Part shown: piece after piece, positions 8,185-16,640 of the stretch | How the letters are laid out: each line of letters opens with the position of its first letter | How positions within the stretch are numbered: position 1 is the first letter of the stretch | Assembly: GCF_030816965.1 (NCBI RefSeq) | Contig: NZ_JAUSYQ010000002.1 | Coordinates: 1,612,001-1,676,000 of the forward strand | Direction of reading: 5' to 3' | DNA: 64,000 bases | Source: Streptomyces canus | GTDB taxonomy: Bacteria; Actinomycetota; Actinomycetes; Streptomycetales; Streptomycetaceae | Position numbers and translations under genes: made by a program | Notes under the pieces: model-generated | Database searches by the model: none | Seen by the model: the letters and a program-made list of their open reading frames with translations, nothing else | What the model was told of the DNA's origin: nothing

Positions 8185-8378
8185 GGGACCAATTCCTTCC
8201 AAGCCGCAGGACGGCATGGAATATGCGCGTCCTCGGAAAGCAGGCGCCTGATTGGTGCATACCTATGCCGCATCAGATGCGACCCGGTCATCCCGGGGGG
8301 GCGCTCACCTTCGCACAATTGATGTACAGCAAACAAGAAGGTGGAGTGACCCATGTTCAAAAAAAGGAGGGTTCAGAA

Positions 8379-8546
8379 ATGTTACCGCCGGTATCCGTAC
8401 CCGTATTCGAAGTGGCGTGGGGCGCGGGACTCAAGTTGTGTACGCGGCCGGATGCTTGGCACACGAAATCTCCTACTCCGGGCGGGGGTCCACAGCATGC
8501 TCCCAGGCGTCTCCCGGCGGGCTCTCATCCGGGTGACGCAGCATGA
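8379..8546 (+). CDS. Possible 55-residue ORF translationally coupled to galU
   Basis: ATG 8379 is preceded by AAAAAGGAGG with 8-nt spacing, one of the strongest SDs in the window. The frame (LPPVSVPVFEVAWGAG) runs 55 codons to a TGA at 8544-8546 that overlaps the galU start as ATGA, while galU itself has only a weak SD. I recognise no family. A competing ATG at 8353 with GGTGGAG upstream opens another frame (FKKRRVQKCYRRYPY). The peptide may be real, a coupling leader, or the SD may serve something else; the overlap is the main support. Confidence 0.42.
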   Translation: MLPPVSVPVFEVAWGAGLKLCTRPDAWHTKSPTPGGGPQHAPRRLPAGSHPGDAA

Positions 8547-9502
8547 TCCGCATGATCGTCCCCCACACGACAGACACCATCGTCCCCACCCGCACGGTCC
8601 GCAAGGCAGTCGTCCCGGCCGCCGGGCTCGGCACCCGATTCCTGCCGGCGACCAAGGCGACGCCGAAGGAGATGCTCCCGGTCGTCGACAAGCCGGCCAT
8701 CCAGTACGTCGTCGAGGAGGCCGCAGCGGCCGGGCTCGACGACGTCCTGATGGTCACCGGCCGCCACAAGCGGGCCATCGAGGACCACTTCGACAACGCC
8801 TTCGAGCTGGAGCAGGTCCTCGCGGCCAAGGGCGACGCGGTACGCCTCGACGCCGTGCGCGACCCCGCGCGCCTGGCCAACATCCATCACATCCGCCAGG
8901 GCGAGCCGCTCGGCCTCGGCCACGCGGTGCTCTGCGCCCGCCGCCACGTCGGCGACGAGCCCTTCGCCGTCCTCCTGGGCGACGATCTGATCGACCCGCG
9001 CGAGACCCTGCTCAGCACGATGCTCGACGTCCGCGACCGGTACGCCGGGAGTGTGGTCGCCCTCATGGAGGTACCGCGCGAGCAGATCCATCTCTACGGC
9101 TGCGCGGCCGTGGCGCCCACGGAGGAAAAGGGCCTGGTCCGCGTGACCGGCCTGGTCGAGAAGCCCTCCCACGAGAACGCGCCGAGCGCCTACGCGGTCA
9201 TCGGCCGCTACGTGCTCGACCCCGAGGTCTTCGACGTCCTGGACCGCACCCCACCGGGTCGCGGCGGCGAGATCCAGCTCACCGACGCCCTCCAGAACCT
9301 CGCGACCGACGGCACGGTCCACGGCGTCGTCTTCGACGGCCTCCGCTACGACACCGGCGACAAGGCGGACTACCTTCGCACGGTGGTACGCCTGGCCTGC
9401 GACCGCGACGACCTGGGCCCCGAGTTCATCGACTGGCTCAAGGGGTTCGTGGCGGAGTGGGAGAGCGGAGAGGGGGTCGGGCGGAGGCGGTGGGCGGCCT
9501 GA
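8543..9502 (+). CDS. galU: UTP-glucose-1-phosphate uridylyltransferase
   Basis: 319 aa. It makes UDP-glucose from UTP and glucose-1-phosphate in the cytosol, feeding cell-wall and exopolysaccharide glycosylation and trehalose synthesis. The nucleotide-binding signature AVVPAAGLGTRFLPATKATP followed by KEMLPVVDKPAIQYVVEEA is intact, as are FAVLLGDDLID (metal-binding Asp), GLVEKP and GRGGEIQLTDAL. The length matches the bacterial GalU family (about 300). The ATG overlaps the stop of the preceding small ORF. Other in-frame starts 3' (the second Met, then V15) would also keep the catalytic domain. Streptomycetes often carry more than one GalU, so this may be a paralogue. Confidence 0.95.
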   Translation: MIRMIVPHTTDTIVPTRTVRKAVVPAAGLGTRFLPATKATPKEMLPVVDKPAIQYVVEEAAAAGLDDVLMVTGRHKRAIEDHFDNAFELEQVLAAKGDAVRLDAVRDPARLANIHHIRQGEPLGLGHAVLCARRHVGDEPFAVLLGDDLIDPRETLLSTMLDVRDRYAGSVVALMEVPREQIHLYGCAAVAPTEEKGLVRVTGLVEKPSHENAPSAYAVIGRYVLDPEVFDVLDRTPPGRGGEIQLTDALQNLATDGTVHGVVFDGLRYDTGDKADYLRTVVRLACDRDDLGPEFIDWLKGFVAEWESGEGVGRRRWAA

Positions 9503-9566
9503 GCGGCCGAGGCGGCGGCGTGCGTATCCGGGCCACGAAAGGCGTGATGGGCGTGGGCCGGGCCGC

Positions 9567-10019
9567 TCAGCCGTTCGGCCGCAGTGTCCACACCACCGTC
9601 ATCTCGCCCGTGACCGCCCCGTCCGCGCGGCGGATCTCGATCGTGACCGGGAACTCGGGGCGTTCCCCGGCATCGAGTTGGGCGACGACCTCGGCGGCCG
9701 GGCGGCCCAGGGTCGCCGTGGCGGTCACCGGGCCCATCGCGAGCTTGCGGTAGGCGATCTCCGCGTTGACGGCGAGCGGTACCGCGCGCGAGAGCTGGTC
9801 GCCGAACGCGGCCAGGACGACCGCCCCGCTGGCCGACTCGGCGAGCGTGAACATCGCCCCGGCGTGCGGTCCGCCCACGTGGTTGTGGAACTCGCCCTGG
9901 TCGGGCAGGGCGACCACGACCTTCTCCGGGCCGGTCTCCAGGAACTCGAGGTTCAGGGTCCGCACCATGGGCACGGTGGCGGCGAGCATCTCGCCGACGG
10001 ACATCTGGTCTGCGCTCAT
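9567..10019 (-). CDS. Hotdog-fold thioesterase-like protein (YiiD_C/DUF4442 type)
   Basis: 150 aa, a single hotdog domain. The central helix segment HNHVGGPHAGAMFTLAES is typical of PaaI/DUF4442 proteins, where the first His/Asn and the helix residues line the acyl-thioester site. VAYRKLAMGPVTATA-like strands complete the fold. Such proteins hydrolyse acyl-CoA or acyl-ACP thioesters, usually as housekeeping enzymes. It is convergent with galU (64-bp gap) and divergent from the MFS gene. The natural substrate is unknown. Confidence 0.85.
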   Translation of the reverse strand: MSADQMSVGEMLAATVPMVRTLNLEFLETGPEKVVVALPDQGEFHNHVGGPHAGAMFTLAESASGAVVLAAFGDQLSRAVPLAVNAEIAYRKLAMGPVTATATLGRPAAEVVAQLDAGERPEFPVTIEIRRADGAVTGEMTVVWTLRPNG

Positions 10020-10204
10020 GCCAGGATGTTACCCACGAGTAAATCGCGCTGACCAGGCCTGGCACCAGTGATCGGCGTCTCCTTGCGCCGGATGCCCCCG
10101 GCAGAACCACCGCTGCACGTGGTCGACCATCGGGGGCGTCGCCGCATCCCGATCTGTCCTGAAAGCGTTTGGCAAGGCAGCACCCCGGCGGCCATAGTCG
10201 GCCG

Positions 10205-11506
10205 GTGACCCCCTCCGCCGAGTCCTCCCGCCGCGCCCGCAGACCCGCCTGGGCGAGCCGCAATTACGGCCTGCTGACCACCGCCGCGTTCGTGACCAAC
10301 CTCGGCAGCAACGGCGCCCTGATCGCCGCCGCGTTCGCCGTACTGGAGGCAGGCGGCGACAGCGGCGACGTGGGCCTGGTGGCCGCCGCGCGCACCCTCC
10401 CGCTGGTGGTGTTCCTGCTGATCGGCGGCGCGGTGGCGGACCGACTGCCCCGGCACCGGGTGATGGTCGCGGCCAACACCCTCAACTGCCTCTCCCAGGG
10501 CGCGTTCGCCGTCCTCGTCCTGGCAGGCGAGCCCCGGCTCTGGCAGATGATGCTGCTGACCGCGCTCGGCGGCACAGGTCACGCGTTCTTCAGTCCGGCG
10601 GCCGAGGGCATGCTGCTGTCCTCGGTGAGCGGCGAACAGGCCGGCCGCGCCTTCGCGGTGTTCCGGATGGCGATGCAGGGCGCGGCGCTGGGCGGTGCCG
10701 CGCTCGGCGGTGCGATGGTCGCCGCGGTCGGCCCCGGCTGGGTGCTCGCGGGGGACGCGGTGGCCTTCGCGCTCGCCGGTTCGCTGCGCTCCTTCCTCGA
10801 CGTCAGTCACATCCCGGAGCGCGCACCGGGCTCCGGCATGCTCGCCGACCTGCGCGACGGCTGGCGGGAGGTCGCGGGGCGGCCGTGGCTGTGGGGCATC
10901 GTCGTCCAGTTCTCCGTGGCCAACGCGGTACTGGGCGCCGCCGACGCGGTCTACGGCCCGCTCGTCGCCCGGGACGACCTGGGCGGGGCCGGCCCCTGGG
11001 GTGTGGCCCTCGGATTCTTCGGCGCGGGCACGGTCGTCGGTGCCCTCCTCATGACCCGCTGGAAGCCGCACCGGCTGCTCTTCGTGGGCATCCTCTGCGT
11101 GTTCCCGATGACGCTGCCGTCCGCCGCGCTGGCCGTACCGGTGTCGGTACCCCTCCTGTGCACGGCGATGTTCGTGGCCGGCGCGACCGTCGAGGTGTTC
11201 GGCGTCTCCTGGATGACCGCCCTGCACCAGGAGATACCGGAGGACAAGCTCTCCCGGGTCTCGGCCTACGACTGGTTCGGCTCGGTCGCCCTCATGCCGC
11301 TCGCGGCGGCGCTGGCGGGCCCGGCGGAGTCGGCGTTCGGACGCACCGCGGCCCTGTGGGGCTGCTCGGGCCTGATCGCGGCGGTCACGGCGGCCGTCCT
11401 GTGCGTACCGGACGTCCGTAACCTGCGCCGGAACACCAGGCAGGTCACCCAGGTCACCACGAACGACTCAGCCGATGCCGAACGCCCCGTCGGGGGGCTC
11501 GGGTGA
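10205..11506 (+). CDS. MFS transporter (enterobactin-exporter-like, MFS_3 type)
   Basis: 433 aa from GTG 10205 (TPSAESSRRARRPAWASRNY); an in-frame TTG at 10169 is possible but lacks an SD. Twelve hydrophobic segments are visible, with the loop-2 motif GGAVADRLPRHRVMVAANTL characteristic of MFS proteins and FSPAAEGMLLSSVSGEQAGRA resembling the EntS/MFS_3 group. A drug or siderophore exporter role would be typical; the substrate is not deducible. The 3' end overlaps the convergent spermidine-synthase-like gene by 39 bp. Confidence 0.9.
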   Translation: MTPSAESSRRARRPAWASRNYGLLTTAAFVTNLGSNGALIAAAFAVLEAGGDSGDVGLVAAARTLPLVVFLLIGGAVADRLPRHRVMVAANTLNCLSQGAFAVLVLAGEPRLWQMMLLTALGGTGHAFFSPAAEGMLLSSVSGEQAGRAFAVFRMAMQGAALGGAALGGAMVAAVGPGWVLAGDAVAFALAGSLRSFLDVSHIPERAPGSGMLADLRDGWREVAGRPWLWGIVVQFSVANAVLGAADAVYGPLVARDDLGGAGPWGVALGFFGAGTVVGALLMTRWKPHRLLFVGILCVFPMTLPSAALAVPVSVPLLCTAMFVAGATVEVFGVSWMTALHQEIPEDKLSRVSAYDWFGSVALMPLAAALAGPAESAFGRTAALWGCSGLIAAVTAAVLCVPDVRNLRRNTRQVTQVTTNDSADAERPVGGLG

Positions 11507-12313
11507 CGGCACCGCCTCCTCGTCCCGCACCGGCCGCGCCACCCCGATGAACCTCCGCAGCCCGGCGCCGTGTTCGACCCGCGCGGGAAAGGCGTCGGCC
11601 GCCGTCCGCCGGGCCAGGGCCGGCGTGTCCAGGGGCAGCTGCGCGGCGACCAGCACCGCGTTCCCGAACCGCCGCCCGCGCAGTACCGCAGGCTCGGCGA
11701 TCAGCACGAGCTCTTCGAACACCTCGGAGAAGTTGGCGAGTTGGGACCGCAGAAACGCGAAGGGCGCGGCGTCGGCGAGATTCGCGAGATAGACCCCGCC
11801 GCTCCTGAGCACACGCGCCGCCTCATGGGCGTACTCCAAGGACGTCAGATGGGCGGGAACCCGCGACCCACCGAAGACGTCGGCGACCAGCACATCGGCA
11901 GAGCCCGCCGGGGCGGTTTCCAGCCAACCCCGCGCATCGGCCGCGTGCAACGCGATCCCCGCCCCCTCCGGAAGCGGCAGATGCTCGACGACCAGTTCCA
12001 GCAGAGCCCGGTCGGCCTCGACCACGTCCTGCCGGGAGCCCGGCCGGGTGGCCGCCAGATACCGCGGCAACGTCAGAGCGCCCCCACCGAGATGCACGAC
12101 GTCCAGCGGCCGCCCCGCCTCCCCGATGCCGTCCAGCACATGCCCGAGCCGCTGCGCGTACTCGAACTCCAGATGCGTCGGCTCGTCGAGATCGACGTAC
12201 GACTGCGGAGCCCCGTCGACCGTCAGCAACCAGGCCCGCTCCCGATCCACGTCAGGCATCAACTTGGCGAACCCGTGATCAACGGCACGGGCGACGGGCA
12301 GGGACTCGGTCAT
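11468..12313 (-). CDS. Spermidine synthase-like fused-fold methyltransferase domain protein
   Basis: 281 aa from ATG 12313 (TESLPVARAVDHGFAKL). The longer frame upstream runs through the tuf3 terminator and is rejected. The Rossmann core of the spermidine synthase superfamily is seen: PLDVVHLGGGALTLPRYLA (motif I), DVVEADRALLELV (acidic residue for the adenosyl group), AADARGWLE and DVLVADVFGGSRVPAHLTSLEY. The polyamine-enzyme DDD/E catalytic pattern is not clear, so this is best called spermidine synthase-like rather than SpeE. It lies downstream of tuf3 on the same strand, separated by a hairpin. Confidence 0.85.
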   Translation of the reverse strand: MTESLPVARAVDHGFAKLMPDVDRERAWLLTVDGAPQSYVDLDEPTHLEFEYAQRLGHVLDGIGEAGRPLDVVHLGGGALTLPRYLAATRPGSRQDVVEADRALLELVVEHLPLPEGAGIALHAADARGWLETAPAGSADVLVADVFGGSRVPAHLTSLEYAHEAARVLRSGGVYLANLADAAPFAFLRSQLANFSEVFEELVLIAEPAVLRGRRFGNAVLVAAQLPLDTPALARRTAADAFPARVEHGAGLRRFIGVARPVRDEEAVPSPEPPDGAFGIG

Positions 12314-12335
12314 CTGTTCATTGTGCCTGTGCCGA

Positions 12336-12353
12336 GCGCCCCAAAAGGGGCGC
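12336..12353 (-). terminator. Terminator hairpin after tuf3, part of a common Streptomyces intergenic element
   Basis: GCGCCCC-AAAA-GGGGCGC is an exact 7-bp stem with a 4-nt loop, located between the tuf3 stop (12412) and the next gene's start (12313). It is followed by GGGGACTGCGCGACCAGCC, a sequence type often seen between Streptomyces genes; a related string (GTCGCGCGGTTCCTCGCG) occurs at about 33786. Confidence 0.7.
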
Positions 12354-12411
12354 CGGGGACTGCGCGACCAGCCACAACGGCCCCGCAGTCCCCCACGAAC
12401 CGAAACCACCC

Positions 12412-13581
12412 TCAGACAAGGGCAGTGACGGTCCCCGCCCCGACGGTCCGACCACCCTCACGGATGGCGAATCCGAGACCTGGCTCAAGCGGCACGTCCC
12501 GCCCCAGCTCCACGGTCATGACGACCTTCTCTCCAGGCCGGGCGACAGCGACCTCACCGAGATCGACATCCCCCACCACATCCGCCGTACGGATGTAGAA
12601 CTGCGGCCGGTACCCGGTGGAGACAGGCGTCGTACGCCCGCCCTCCCGCGCCGACAGCACATACACCTGCGCGGTGAAGCGACGGCTCGGCACCACACTG
12701 CCGGGCGCGGCCACGACATGCCCCCGCCGGACCGCGTCCCGGGGAACGCCCCGCAGCAGCAACGCCACGTTGTCCCCGGCCTGCGCCTCCTCCATCGGCT
12801 TGCCGAAGGTCTCGACCCCGGTCACCACCGTCTCCACCGCGGCCCCGAGCACGTCGACCCGGTCACCCACCCGCACGGTGCCCCGCTCGACCGCGCCGGT
12901 CACCACGGTCCCCCGGCCGGTGATGGTCAGCACGTTCTCGACGGGCATCAGGAACGGCGCGTCCAGATACCGCTCGGGGATGGGCACGTACGTGTCCACC
13001 GCGTCGAGCAGCGCCTCGATCGACGCCGTCCAACGCGGGTCCCCCTCCAGGGCCTTCAGCCCCGAGACCCGTACGACGGGCACGGCGTCGCCGCCGTAGC
13101 CGTGCGCGGTGAGCAGCTCACGGACCTCCAGTTCGACGAGCTCGACCAGTTCCTCGTCGGCCGCGTCCGCCTTGTTGAGGGCGACCACGACGTGGTCGAC
13201 ACCCACCTGCCGCGCCAGCAGCACGTGTTCGGCGGTCTGCGGCATGATCCCGTCGAGCGCGGAGACGACGAGGATCGCCCCGTCGAGCTGCGCGGCTCCG
13301 GTGACCATGTTCTTGACGTAGTCGGCGTGGCCCGGCATGTCCACGTGGGCGTAGTGCCGGGTGTCGGTCTCGTACTCGACGTGCGCGATGTTGATGGTGA
13401 TCCCGCGCGCGGCCTCCTCCGGGGCCCGGTCGATGCGGTCGAACGGCACGAAGGTGCCGCTGCCCCGCTCGGACAGGACCTTGGTGATGGCGGCGGTCAG
13501 TGTGGTCTTGCCGTGGTCGACGTGACCCATCGTGCCGATGTTCAGGTGCGGCTTGGTGCGCACGTAAGCGGTCTTGGACAT
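12412..13581 (-). CDS. tuf3: Elongation factor Tu, divergent tuf3-type paralogue
   Basis: 389 aa from ATG 13581 (GAGGT upstream). EF-Tu delivers aminoacyl-tRNA to the ribosome as a GTPase. All G motifs are present: GHVDHGKT (P-loop), RGITIN (switch I), DMPGHAD (normally DCPGHAD), NKAD (normally NKCD) and SGLKAL (normally SALKAL). Domains 2 and 3 are complete. These substitutions, plus the lone location away from rpsL-fusA, identify the divergent EF-Tu3 known in Streptomyces; there tuf3 is reported to respond to amino-acid starvation and has been studied for elfamycin sensitivity. It is not the housekeeping tuf1. Annotated starts near 13845 are frame extension only. Confidence 0.93.
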   Translation of the reverse strand: MSKTAYVRTKPHLNIGTMGHVDHGKTTLTAAITKVLSERGSGTFVPFDRIDRAPEEAARGITINIAHVEYETDTRHYAHVDMPGHADYVKNMVTGAAQLDGAILVVSALDGIMPQTAEHVLLARQVGVDHVVVALNKADAADEELVELVELEVRELLTAHGYGGDAVPVVRVSGLKALEGDPRWTASIEALLDAVDTYVPIPERYLDAPFLMPVENVLTITGRGTVVTGAVERGTVRVGDRVDVLGAAVETVVTGVETFGKPMEEAQAGDNVALLLRGVPRDAVRRGHVVAAPGSVVPSRRFTAQVYVLSAREGGRTTPVSTGYRPQFYIRTADVVGDVDLGEVAVARPGEKVVMTVELGRDVPLEPGLGFAIREGGRTVGAGTVTALV

Positions 13582-13896
13582 GGCTGTACCTCGAAGCCTC
13601 TTCGTGTTCGTGGAGGAACGGGACCCCAAGGACTCGCCGACCCTCCCCCTGCGGGGTCCGCCGGACTGTCCGGGAAGGGTCAGCTTCGGGCGCCGTCTGC
13701 GGCGGCCAGGAACACGGGAACGGCAGCCTTCGGCGCATCCGCGACTGCGGATGCTGCGAGAGCGAAGGCGTACCGGAACATGACGCAGATCATGTCCCAC
13801 GTGTCGTCCCACGTCGAACGGTTTTTGCGCCGCCCGTCCGCGCAACCGGCGGCATCCGTACGGCGATCACACATCCATGTCGGTTACCGTCACTGA
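13582..13896. other. Divergent intergenic region between tuf3 and TVP38 gene
   Basis: 315 bp. On the tuf3 side the first ~250 bp are G/C-rich with many small inverted repeats (for example GCCGCCGCAGACGGCG), suggesting a structured leader. Around 13780-13830 base composition is more balanced, a likely promoter zone. A short minus-strand frame (Met at 13781, 33 codons) has no supporting SD. No gene is called. Confidence 0.5.
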
Positions 13897-14664
13897 ATGC
13901 TCGATGCCACCACCCGCTCTGGGGGCACCGCCACGGCCCCTCCCCCGGCCATCGCCACGGAGTTCGCTCTCCCCGTCCCCGCTCCGGTGGGTCTCACCTC
14001 CCGTTGCACGAGAGTGCTGCTGTCGCCGTGGTCCCGGTTGTCCCTGCTCGTCGTGCTGCTCGCGGGCGCCGCGTCCACGGTCCTGCTCTTCGAGCCGCAG
14101 AGACTGCTCTCCGACGGCTGGCCGCCCCAGCTCGGCGGGGTCGCGGCCGCTGTCGTGTTCGGGGTGGCGTACGGGCTGTGCACTGTGGCGTTCGTGCCTC
14201 GGCCCCTGCTGAATCTCGCCGCCGGCGCCCTCTTCGGTTCGCAGATCGGGCTCGCGTCGGCCCTCGCCGGCACCGTGCTCGGGGCGGGGATCGCCTTTGG
14301 TCTGGGCCGGGTGCTCGGGCAGGACGCCCTGCGGCCGCTGCTGCGGGGGCGGTGGCTGAAGGCGGCGGACGGGCAGCTCAGTCGGCACGGGTTCCGGTCG
14401 ATGCTGGCGGCCCGGCTGTTTCCCGGAGTGCCGTTCTGGGCGGCGAACTACTGTGCCGCGGTCTCCCGGATGGGGTACGTCCCGTTCCTCGTCGCGACGG
14501 CGCTCGGGTCGATTCCGAACACCGCCGCGTACGTGGTCGCCGGGGCGCGGGCTTCGGCGCCGACTTCGCCCGCTTTTCTGATCGCCATGGCGGCGATTGC
14601 CCTGCCGGGATTGGCGGGGGCGATCGTGGCGTGGCGCAAGCGGCATCATCTGCGACGCCGTTGA
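13897..14664 (+). CDS. TVP38/TMEM64 (VTT domain) family membrane protein
   Basis: 255 aa. After a ~45-residue hydrophilic N-terminus there are about six hydrophobic segments. The VTT-family core is visible: FVPRPLLNLAAGALFG, GTVLGAGIAFGLGRVLG, RHGFRSMLAARLFPGVPFWAANYCAAVSRM and GSIPNTAAYVVAGA. These proteins share the DedA reentrant-loop fold and are implicated in lipid scrambling or membrane homeostasis. It is divergent from tuf3 and convergent with the thiolase gene, with a terminator-like hairpin between. Function in Streptomyces is not established. Confidence 0.9.
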   Translation: MLDATTRSGGTATAPPPAIATEFALPVPAPVGLTSRCTRVLLSPWSRLSLLVVLLAGAASTVLLFEPQRLLSDGWPPQLGGVAAAVVFGVAYGLCTVAFVPRPLLNLAAGALFGSQIGLASALAGTVLGAGIAFGLGRVLGQDALRPLLRGRWLKAADGQLSRHGFRSMLAARLFPGVPFWAANYCAAVSRMGYVPFLVATALGSIPNTAAYVVAGARASAPTSPAFLIAMAAIALPGLAGAIVAWRKRHHLRRR

Positions 14665-14684
14665 GCGCTTGACGGGGTGGGGCG

Positions 14685-14707
14685 GAGGGCGCCTCTAAAG
14701 GGCCCTC
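14685..14707. terminator. Imperfect hairpin between convergent TVP38 and thiolase genes
   Basis: GAGGGCGCCT and AGGGCCCTC form an almost exact stem around CTAA. The position between two stop codons (14664 and 14709) suits a bidirectional terminator. Confidence 0.55.
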
Positions 14708-14708
14708 G

Positions 14709-15878
14709 TCACACCCCCTCCAAGATCATCGCGTTGGCCAGTCCGCCCGCCTCGCACATCGTCTGCAGGGCGTAACGGGCCCCGCGCTCCCGCATCGCGT
14801 GCACCAGCGTCGTCGTCAGACGGGTGCCGCTCGCGCCCAGGGGGTGGCCTATCGCTATCGCGCCACCGTGGACGTTGACCTTGGACAGATCCGCACCCGT
14901 CTCCTGCTGCCAGGCGAGGACCACGCTGGAGAACGCCTCGTTGACCTCGAAGAGGTCGATGTCGTCGAGGGTGAGGTGGGCTCGGCGCAGGACCTGCTCC
15001 GTGGCGGGGATGACTCCGGTGAGCATGAGGATCGGGTCGGAGCCGGTGACGGCGAAGCTGTGGAGGCGGGCCAGCGGGCGCAGGCCCAGCCGTTCGGCTG
15101 TCTCGCTCGACGTGATGAGGACGGCCGAGGCACCGTCGTTGATCGGGCTCGCGTTGCCCGCGGTCACGTTCCACTCGATCTGTGGGAAGCGTTCGGCGAA
15201 GTTCGGGTCGTAGTAGGCGGGCCTCAGGCCGGCGAGGATCTCCGGAGTGCTGCCCGGGCGTACGCACTCGTCGCGCGAGACACCGTCCAGCGGCGCGACC
15301 TCGGCGTCGAACAGACCCTTCTCCCAGGCTGCAGCCGCCTTCTGGTGCGAGGAGACGGCGAACGCGTCCATCCGCTCGCGCGTGATCGACCACTTGGCGG
15401 CGATGAGCTCGGCACTGATGCCCTGCGGGACGAGGCCTTCCTTGTAGCGCTCGGCGACCCCGGGACCGAAGGGGTCCTTGCCCTCGGGAACGTTCGACCA
15501 CATCGGCACCCGGCTCATCGACTCGACCCCGCAGGCGACGACGAGGTCGTACGCGCCCGCGATCACGCCCTGCGCGGCGAAGTGCACGGCCTGCTGGGAG
15601 GAGCCGCACTGGCGGTCCACGGTGGTCGCCGGGACCGTCTCCGGGAAGCCGGCCGACAGGGCCGCGTAGCGGGTGGTGTTCATGGCCTGCTCGCCGACCT
15701 GGTCGACGGTGCCGCCGATGACGTCGTCGATGAGCGCCGGGTCGACGCCGGAGCGCTCGACGAGGGTGCGCAGGGTGTGGGCGAGGAGTTCGACGGGGTG
15801 CACGTGCGCGAGGGAGCCGTTGGGCTTGCCCTTGCCTATGGGGGTGCGTACGGCTTCGACGATGACTGCGTCACGCAT
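14709..15878 (-). CDS. Acetyl-CoA C-acyltransferase (thiolase)
   Basis: 389 aa from ATG 15878; GGAGG lies 8 nt upstream and inside the longer ATG alternative at 15896, so the shorter start is chosen. Thiolases catalyse thiolytic cleavage of 3-ketoacyl-CoA or the reverse condensation. The acyl-accepting Cys is C91 in DRQCGSSQQAVHFAAQ. NEAFSSV, GGAIAIGHPLGASG (His) and the C-terminal MCEAGGLANAMI (second Cys) are intact. It is divergent from an HxlR regulator across a 125-bp region with two operator-like dyads, so substrate-responsive control is likely. Chain-length preference is not readable. Confidence 0.94.
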   Translation of the reverse strand: MRDAVIVEAVRTPIGKGKPNGSLAHVHPVELLAHTLRTLVERSGVDPALIDDVIGGTVDQVGEQAMNTTRYAALSAGFPETVPATTVDRQCGSSQQAVHFAAQGVIAGAYDLVVACGVESMSRVPMWSNVPEGKDPFGPGVAERYKEGLVPQGISAELIAAKWSITRERMDAFAVSSHQKAAAAWEKGLFDAEVAPLDGVSRDECVRPGSTPEILAGLRPAYYDPNFAERFPQIEWNVTAGNASPINDGASAVLITSSETAERLGLRPLARLHSFAVTGSDPILMLTGVIPATEQVLRRAHLTLDDIDLFEVNEAFSSVVLAWQQETGADLSKVNVHGGAIAIGHPLGASGTRLTTTLVHAMRERGARYALQTMCEAGGLANAMILEGV

Positions 15879-15948
15879 GGTGCGGGCCTCCATCAATGAG
15901 GGCGATTACCGGTGAGTAGGGAATCCAAACTCACCATAACCTTGTAGG

Positions 15949-15981
15949 TTGGAAAATCAAACCCTTGAGTTGGAGAACCAA
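15949..15981. promoter_or_regulatory. Two helically phased operator-like dyads upstream of HxlR and thiolase genes
   Basis: TTGGAAAATCAA (15949-15960) and TTGGAGAACCAA (15970-15981) are dyads of the form TTGG-N4-CCAA, the second exact, with starts 21 bp apart (two helical turns); each is followed by ACCCT. The region is markedly AT-rich for this genome and lies just upstream of the HxlR start at 16004. Likely the HxlR binding site. Confidence 0.6.
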
Positions 15982-16003
15982 ACCCTCCCCTAGACTGGGT
16001 GCC

Positions 16004-16474
16004 ATGGCCGCCACCCGAGACCCGCGCCCCTGTTCGATCGCCGACGCCCTGGCGCTCGTCGGCGAGAAGTACTCGCTGCTCGTGCTGCGGGAGGTCTGCC
16101 TGGGCAACGGCCGCTTCGACCAGCTCGTGCGCAACATCGGGGCCCCGCGGGACATCCTGGCCGCCCGGCTGCGCCGGCTCGTCGACGCCGGGATCCTGAC
16201 CAAGCGGGTCTACAGCGAGCGACCGCAGCGCTTCGAGTACCGGCCCACGCAGGCAGGGCTCGAACTGGAGCCGGTGCTGCTGACGCTCATGGCGTGGGGT
16301 GACCGGCACCTGCGCGAGGACGACGACCGGCCCATGGTCCTGGAACACAGCTGCGGCCATGAACTGACGCCCGTCGTCGCCTGCGCGGCCTGCGGCGGCA
16401 CGGTGGTGCACGAGGACCTGACGTCCCACCCGCAGACCCCCGGCTGGACGCTGACGGGCCCGACGGCCGCGTAA
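16004..16474 (+). CDS. HxlR family transcriptional regulator with C-terminal Cys-rich tail
   Basis: 156 aa from ATG 16004; an upstream ATG at 15965 falls within the operator. Residues about 8-95 form the MarR/HxlR winged helix (CSIADALALVGEKYSLLVLREV, RFDQLVRNIGAPRDILAARLRRL) and include the conserved Cys preceding helix 1. Residues about 115-140 (HSCGHELTPVVACAACGG) contain three Cys and two His that could bind a metal or sense redox state. It is divergent from the thiolase gene and probably represses it and itself. Confidence 0.9.
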   Translation: MAATRDPRPCSIADALALVGEKYSLLVLREVCLGNGRFDQLVRNIGAPRDILAARLRRLVDAGILTKRVYSERPQRFEYRPTQAGLELEPVLLTLMAWGDRHLREDDDRPMVLEHSCGHELTPVVACAACGGTVVHEDLTSHPQTPGWTLTGPTAA

Positions 16475-16640
16475 GCGCTCACCGGCCGCGCCCGGACATG
16501 CCCCGCCCGCCCCTGGCTCGCCCCTGTGGCCGGCCTGTCACCGGGGGACGCTACGCTGCCCTCGCACCCCGATCACCGCGCCCGGTGATGTGGCACGCCC
16601 GACTCCCCTCACACGACCAGCACTTGGACGCCGTAACTTC

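Noticed and set aside
13680..13874. 64-codon minus ORF upstream of tuf3
   Set aside because: No SD, no known family; lies in a GC-rich leader and promoter region.
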